Both the position numbers and the translations under genes were made by a program. Of a DNA stretch of 64,000 nucleotides, positions 61,595-64,000 are shown in pieces. Source of the stretch: Roseiarcus sp963833955 (GTDB lineage: Bacteria; Pseudomonadota; Alphaproteobacteria; Rhizobiales; Beijerinckiaceae); contig CAWHZY010000003.1 of NCBI GenBank assembly GCA_963833955.1, positions 1 through 64,000 on the forward strand, in the 5' to 3' direction. The notes beneath the pieces were generated by a model that did no database searches, was not told where the DNA came from, and saw only the letters and a program-made list of their open reading frames with translations. Numbering within the stretch: position 1 is the first letter of the stretch; each line of letters opens with the position of its first letter.

Positions 61595-62847
61595 ATGATG
61601 TTGAAGGGTGGAATCGGCGCCGTGGCGCTCACCAGCATTCTGCTGTCGAGCGCGGCATGGGCGCAGGAGAAGATCAAGGTCGGCGTGACCGCGACGCTCG
61701 AGGGCACCTATACGATCCTGGGCGTCGACGGCATCGCCGGTTTCAACGCCGCGGTGAAGAAATACGCCTCCAAGGCGGGCGGCAAGGAGCTTGAATTCGT
61801 CATCGCCTCGACCGACGCGACGCCGGACTCGGCGGTGCGCGCGGTGAAGAAGCTCATCGAGCAGGACCATGTGCAGATCCTTCTCTCCCCCTTTCGGGCG
61901 ATGAAGGCATTGCGGTCAAGAATTTCTCGAAGACTCATCCCGAGCTGACGTTCATCAACGCCGCCTCGGGCGCGCAGGAAACGACGTTCCCGGACCCGTC
62001 GCCCAATTTCTTCCGCTGGAACATGGACGGCGCGCAATGGTCCGCCGGCCTCGGCGACTATGCCTATAACACCAAGGGCTACAAGAAGATCGCAACGGTC
62101 GGCGAGGATTATTCCTTCGTCTATACGCAGGTCTTCGGCCTCGTTCTGGAATATTGCGCGGCTGGCGGGCAGGTGACGAGCCGCCAGTGGGTGCCGCTCG
62201 GCACGAAGGACTTTGCCTCGACGATCGCGGCGCTGCCCGACGACGTCGACGCGATCTACCTCGGCCTCGGCGGCGCGGACGCGGTCAACTTCCTCAACCA
62301 GTACCAGCAGGCCGGCGGCAAGGCCCATCTCATGGGCGGCTCGATCATGGTCGACCAGACCGTGCTTTCCGCCAAGGGCGACGCGAAGAAGGCGATGCTC
62401 GGCACGATCGCCTCGAGCGGCATGGCCGACACCTGGGACGATCCGGGCTGGAAGTCGTTCGTGACGCTCTATCAGAACGCCACCCCCGCCGATAAGCGCT
62501 TGCCGAGCCCGGGCTTGCTGGCGACCAACTATTATGGGGCGACGATGGCGATGTTCGAGGCGCTCAACAAGGTCAATGGCGACCTCAGCGACAATCAGTC
62601 GAAGTTCAAGTCCGCGCTTGCCGGGCTCACCATCGACGCGCCGAACGGCAAGATCAGCCTCGATGAGGATCGCCAGGCGATCGGCACGAACTTCGTCACC
62701 GAAGTGGCCGATGACGGCAAGGGCGGTCTCGTCAGCAAGGTCGTCAAGATCATTCCGGGCGTCCACCAGACGCTGGGCTATCCGAGAGACGTCTTCGCCA
62801 AGATCGGGCCGCCGAGCCGGACCAATCCGGAGTGCAAGAAGTATTGA
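61595..62847 (+). pseudogene. Branched-chain-type ABC transporter substrate-binding protein, frameshifted near 61893
   Basis: Periplasmic receptor of the Leu/Ile/Val (Peripla_BP_6) family, about 417 residues after correction. Signal peptide MMLKGGIGAVALTSILLSSA (cleavage near WAQ-EKIK). KVGVTATLEGTYTILGVDGIAGFNAAV is the usual first strand. The frame breaks near 61893 after DHVQILLSP and resumes with AVKNFSKTHPELTFINAASG and KIATVGEDYSFVYTQVFGLV. GGGAGGAAAAG precedes ATG 61595. No permease or ATPase lies in the window, and an AraC gene follows. Ligand unknown: amide, amino acid or urea-like. Confidence 0.86.
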
Positions 62848-62859
62848 TTTGCCGCTGAG

Positions 62860-62882
62860 CCGGGCGGCCGAAAGCCGCCCGG
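62860..62882 (+). terminator. Hairpin terminator after receptor gene
   Basis: CCGGGCGGC and GCCGCCCGG form a perfect 9-bp stem with loop CGAAA, 13 bases after the receptor stop, followed by TTCATTC. Confidence 0.68.
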
Positions 62883-62962
62883 TTCATTCGCTCTTGCAAA
62901 ACCGCTCTGGCCCTTGAACCTTCTGGTAAAACAAGGGCGTCGGATCGGGAGGAGGTGCAGAG

Positions 62963-63799
62963 ATGAGCCGGGCCGTCGCGGCCGTCCACGGCCAATTCGG
63001 CCGCGCGGTGATCTATAGACTGAACCGTCCCTTCAACATCCATGCGCATCGCGAAGGGCATCTCATCTTTCATCTTTCGGGCGATAACGGCGCCGTGCTC
63101 GTGTCGGGCGCTCCTTGCCGGGCGACCAACGGGTCCGTCATCGCCGTCAGCCCATGGGAGCCCCATAACTTCGTCCCGGGGAACCTCGACGAGGGCTCGA
63201 CCTTCTTCGTCCTTTACGTGAACCCCGATTGGTTCGCGTCCGGCGCCGGCGAGACCCTGCTTCGGTTCGGCCGCTCGGAATTCGCTCGGACGCCGGCGCT
63301 TGACGCGCAAATTCGGTGTGTTTCGGCGCTCGTCTACGCAGGCCGGCGCGTTGCGACCCTCGATTGCGAGCTACGCAGCCTGATCCGGGCTTGCTACGAG
63401 GAGACCTGGCGTCAAGAGGAGTCTTGGGGTCAAACGGATCTGGGCGCGGGTCGCGGTTCATCGGGCCAGGCGATCGATTTTCGCGTGCGCAAGTCGATGC
63501 GGCTGATGGAGGAGTCGCTCGGCGCCAACATCGAGCTCGACGCGGTGGCGCGCGGCGCGGGCTTGTCGCGCCCGCACTTCTACAAACTGTTTCGGACCCA
63601 GACCGGCCTCACGCCAAGCCTCTACGTCAACACCCTGCTCATGGAGCATGCGATCGACAGGCTGGTGGCGAGCGAGATTTCCGTCGCCGATATTGGATAC
63701 GATTTGGGTTTCTCGTCGCAAAGCGGCTTCACGCGCTTCTTTGCCGCCAACGTGGGCATGGCGCCGACGCAATACCGTCGGGTCGCCCATATCCTCTAG
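62963..63799 (+). CDS. AraC-family transcriptional regulator
   Basis: 278 residues. N-terminal cupin sensor (FNIHAHREGHLIFHLSG, SPWEPHNFVPG) and C-terminal double helix-turn-helix: RVRKSMRLMEESLGANIELD, VARGAGLSRPHFYKLFRTQT and the second helix ISVADIGYDLGFSSQSGFTR. GGAGGAGG precedes ATG 62963. Likely regulates the adjacent receptor gene or genes beyond the right edge. Confidence 0.92.
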   Translation: MSRAVAAVHGQFGRAVIYRLNRPFNIHAHREGHLIFHLSGDNGAVLVSGAPCRATNGSVIAVSPWEPHNFVPGNLDEGSTFFVLYVNPDWFASGAGETLLRFGRSEFARTPALDAQIRCVSALVYAGRRVATLDCELRSLIRACYEETWRQEESWGQTDLGAGRGSSGQAIDFRVRKSMRLMEESLGANIELDAVARGAGLSRPHFYKLFRTQTGLTPSLYVNTLLMEHAIDRLVASEISVADIGYDLGFSSQSGFTRFFAANVGMAPTQYRRVAHIL

Positions 63800-63885
63800 C
63801 AACCCGCCGGCGAGATATGAAATCATACTGTCGATCAAGCGCGCGCGACCGAAAGCAGATAGGCTGAACGGAATTATGGGAGGTT

Positions 63886-64000
63886 TTACTTCGCGGTGAC
63901 CGGAGCGCTGACGACAACGCGGCCAGGGCTGAGCGGCGCCGCGACAGGCTCGACAATCCGTCGGTTCCCCTCGAGGCGCCGTCGATGAACGGTTTCGTCG
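63886..64000 (-). CDS. Possible 3' end of a gene entering from the right edge
   Basis: On the minus strand an open frame runs from the edge to TAA at 63886-63888, ending VHRRRLEGNRRIVEPVAAPL then SPGRVVVSAPVTAK. It is only about 38 residues, with no recognised family, so it may be spurious. Confidence 0.28.
   Translation of the reverse strand, partial: DETVHRRRLEGNRRIVEPVAAPLSPGRVVVSAPVTAK

Overview
The window is GC-rich, densely packed DNA. Codon use, family matches, ATGA-type gene overlaps and palindromic repeats built around GCGATCCAGG point to an alphaproteobacterium, most likely of the order Hyphomicrobiales (Rhizobiales); this placement is inference. I see no rRNA, tRNA, CRISPR array, transposase or phage gene. 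Almost everything is uptake and breakdown of small nitrogen-containing organic compounds.

Layout. (1) 1-2789, minus strand: partial glycerol kinase behind a MocR-type regulator. (2) 3047-9873, plus: a Nit1C cluster (MSMEG_0572/Sll0783-type protein, Nit1 nitrilase, radical SAM, GNAT, AIR-synthase-like, glycosyltransferase, MSMEG_0570-type protein, flavin monooxygenase) behind a perfect-consensus sigma-54 promoter at 2978. (3) 10018-10989: a heme-degrading-type monooxygenase and a dehydrogenase remnant. (4) 10990-19320, plus: cyanuric acid/barbiturate-type ring-opening amidohydrolase, a BMP/nucleoside-type ABC importer, an amidase and a class V aminotransferase. (5) 25830-19716, minus: HyuA, HyuB, a zinc-free oxidoreductase and an allantoate/N-carbamoyl amidohydrolase, divergent from (6) 26150-31290, plus: a CUT2-type ABC importer, PuuE-type allantoinase and ureidoglycolate lyase. 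(7) 31456-37800, plus: a second CUT2 importer, phosphotriesterase-like hydrolase, ribokinase-like kinase, BtpA/SgcQ protein and TenA. (8) 49616-38146, minus: one ~11.5-kb run with GntR regulator, second BtpA/SgcQ, two small proteins of possible ferredoxin-like fold, a CUT2 importer, LacI regulator, GATase-like protein, another CUT2 importer and a PfkB kinase. (9) 49823-60714, plus: an orphan receptor, amidase, a further CUT2 importer, two metallopeptidase-family hydrolases, a third PfkB kinase and a YhfX-like enzyme. (10) 61595-63799: a branched-chain-type receptor gene and an AraC regulator; a minus-strand gene probably enters from the right edge.

How it works together. Regions 2 and 4-6 make a coherent nitrogen-scavenging programme (nitrile/cyanide, cyclic ureides, hydantoins, allantoin). 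Good to moderate sigma-54 promoter matches precede the Nit1C operon, the BMP importer, the importer at 26150, the hyu operon and the importer at 31456, which suggests control by nitrogen limitation. Regions 7-9 repeat one theme, CUT2 importer + PfkB kinase + BtpA/SgcQ or hydrolases, whose substrate I cannot name; a nucleoside- or thiamine-like N-glycoside is a reasonable guess. This is the best candidate for an undescribed pathway.

Caution. At least 25 frame breaks and one in-frame stop interrupt otherwise well-conserved genes, half of them in the Nit1C cluster. Conservation continues on both sides of each break, so sequencing error or very recent decay are both possible. Interrupted genes are entered as pseudogene with the break positions given approximately.
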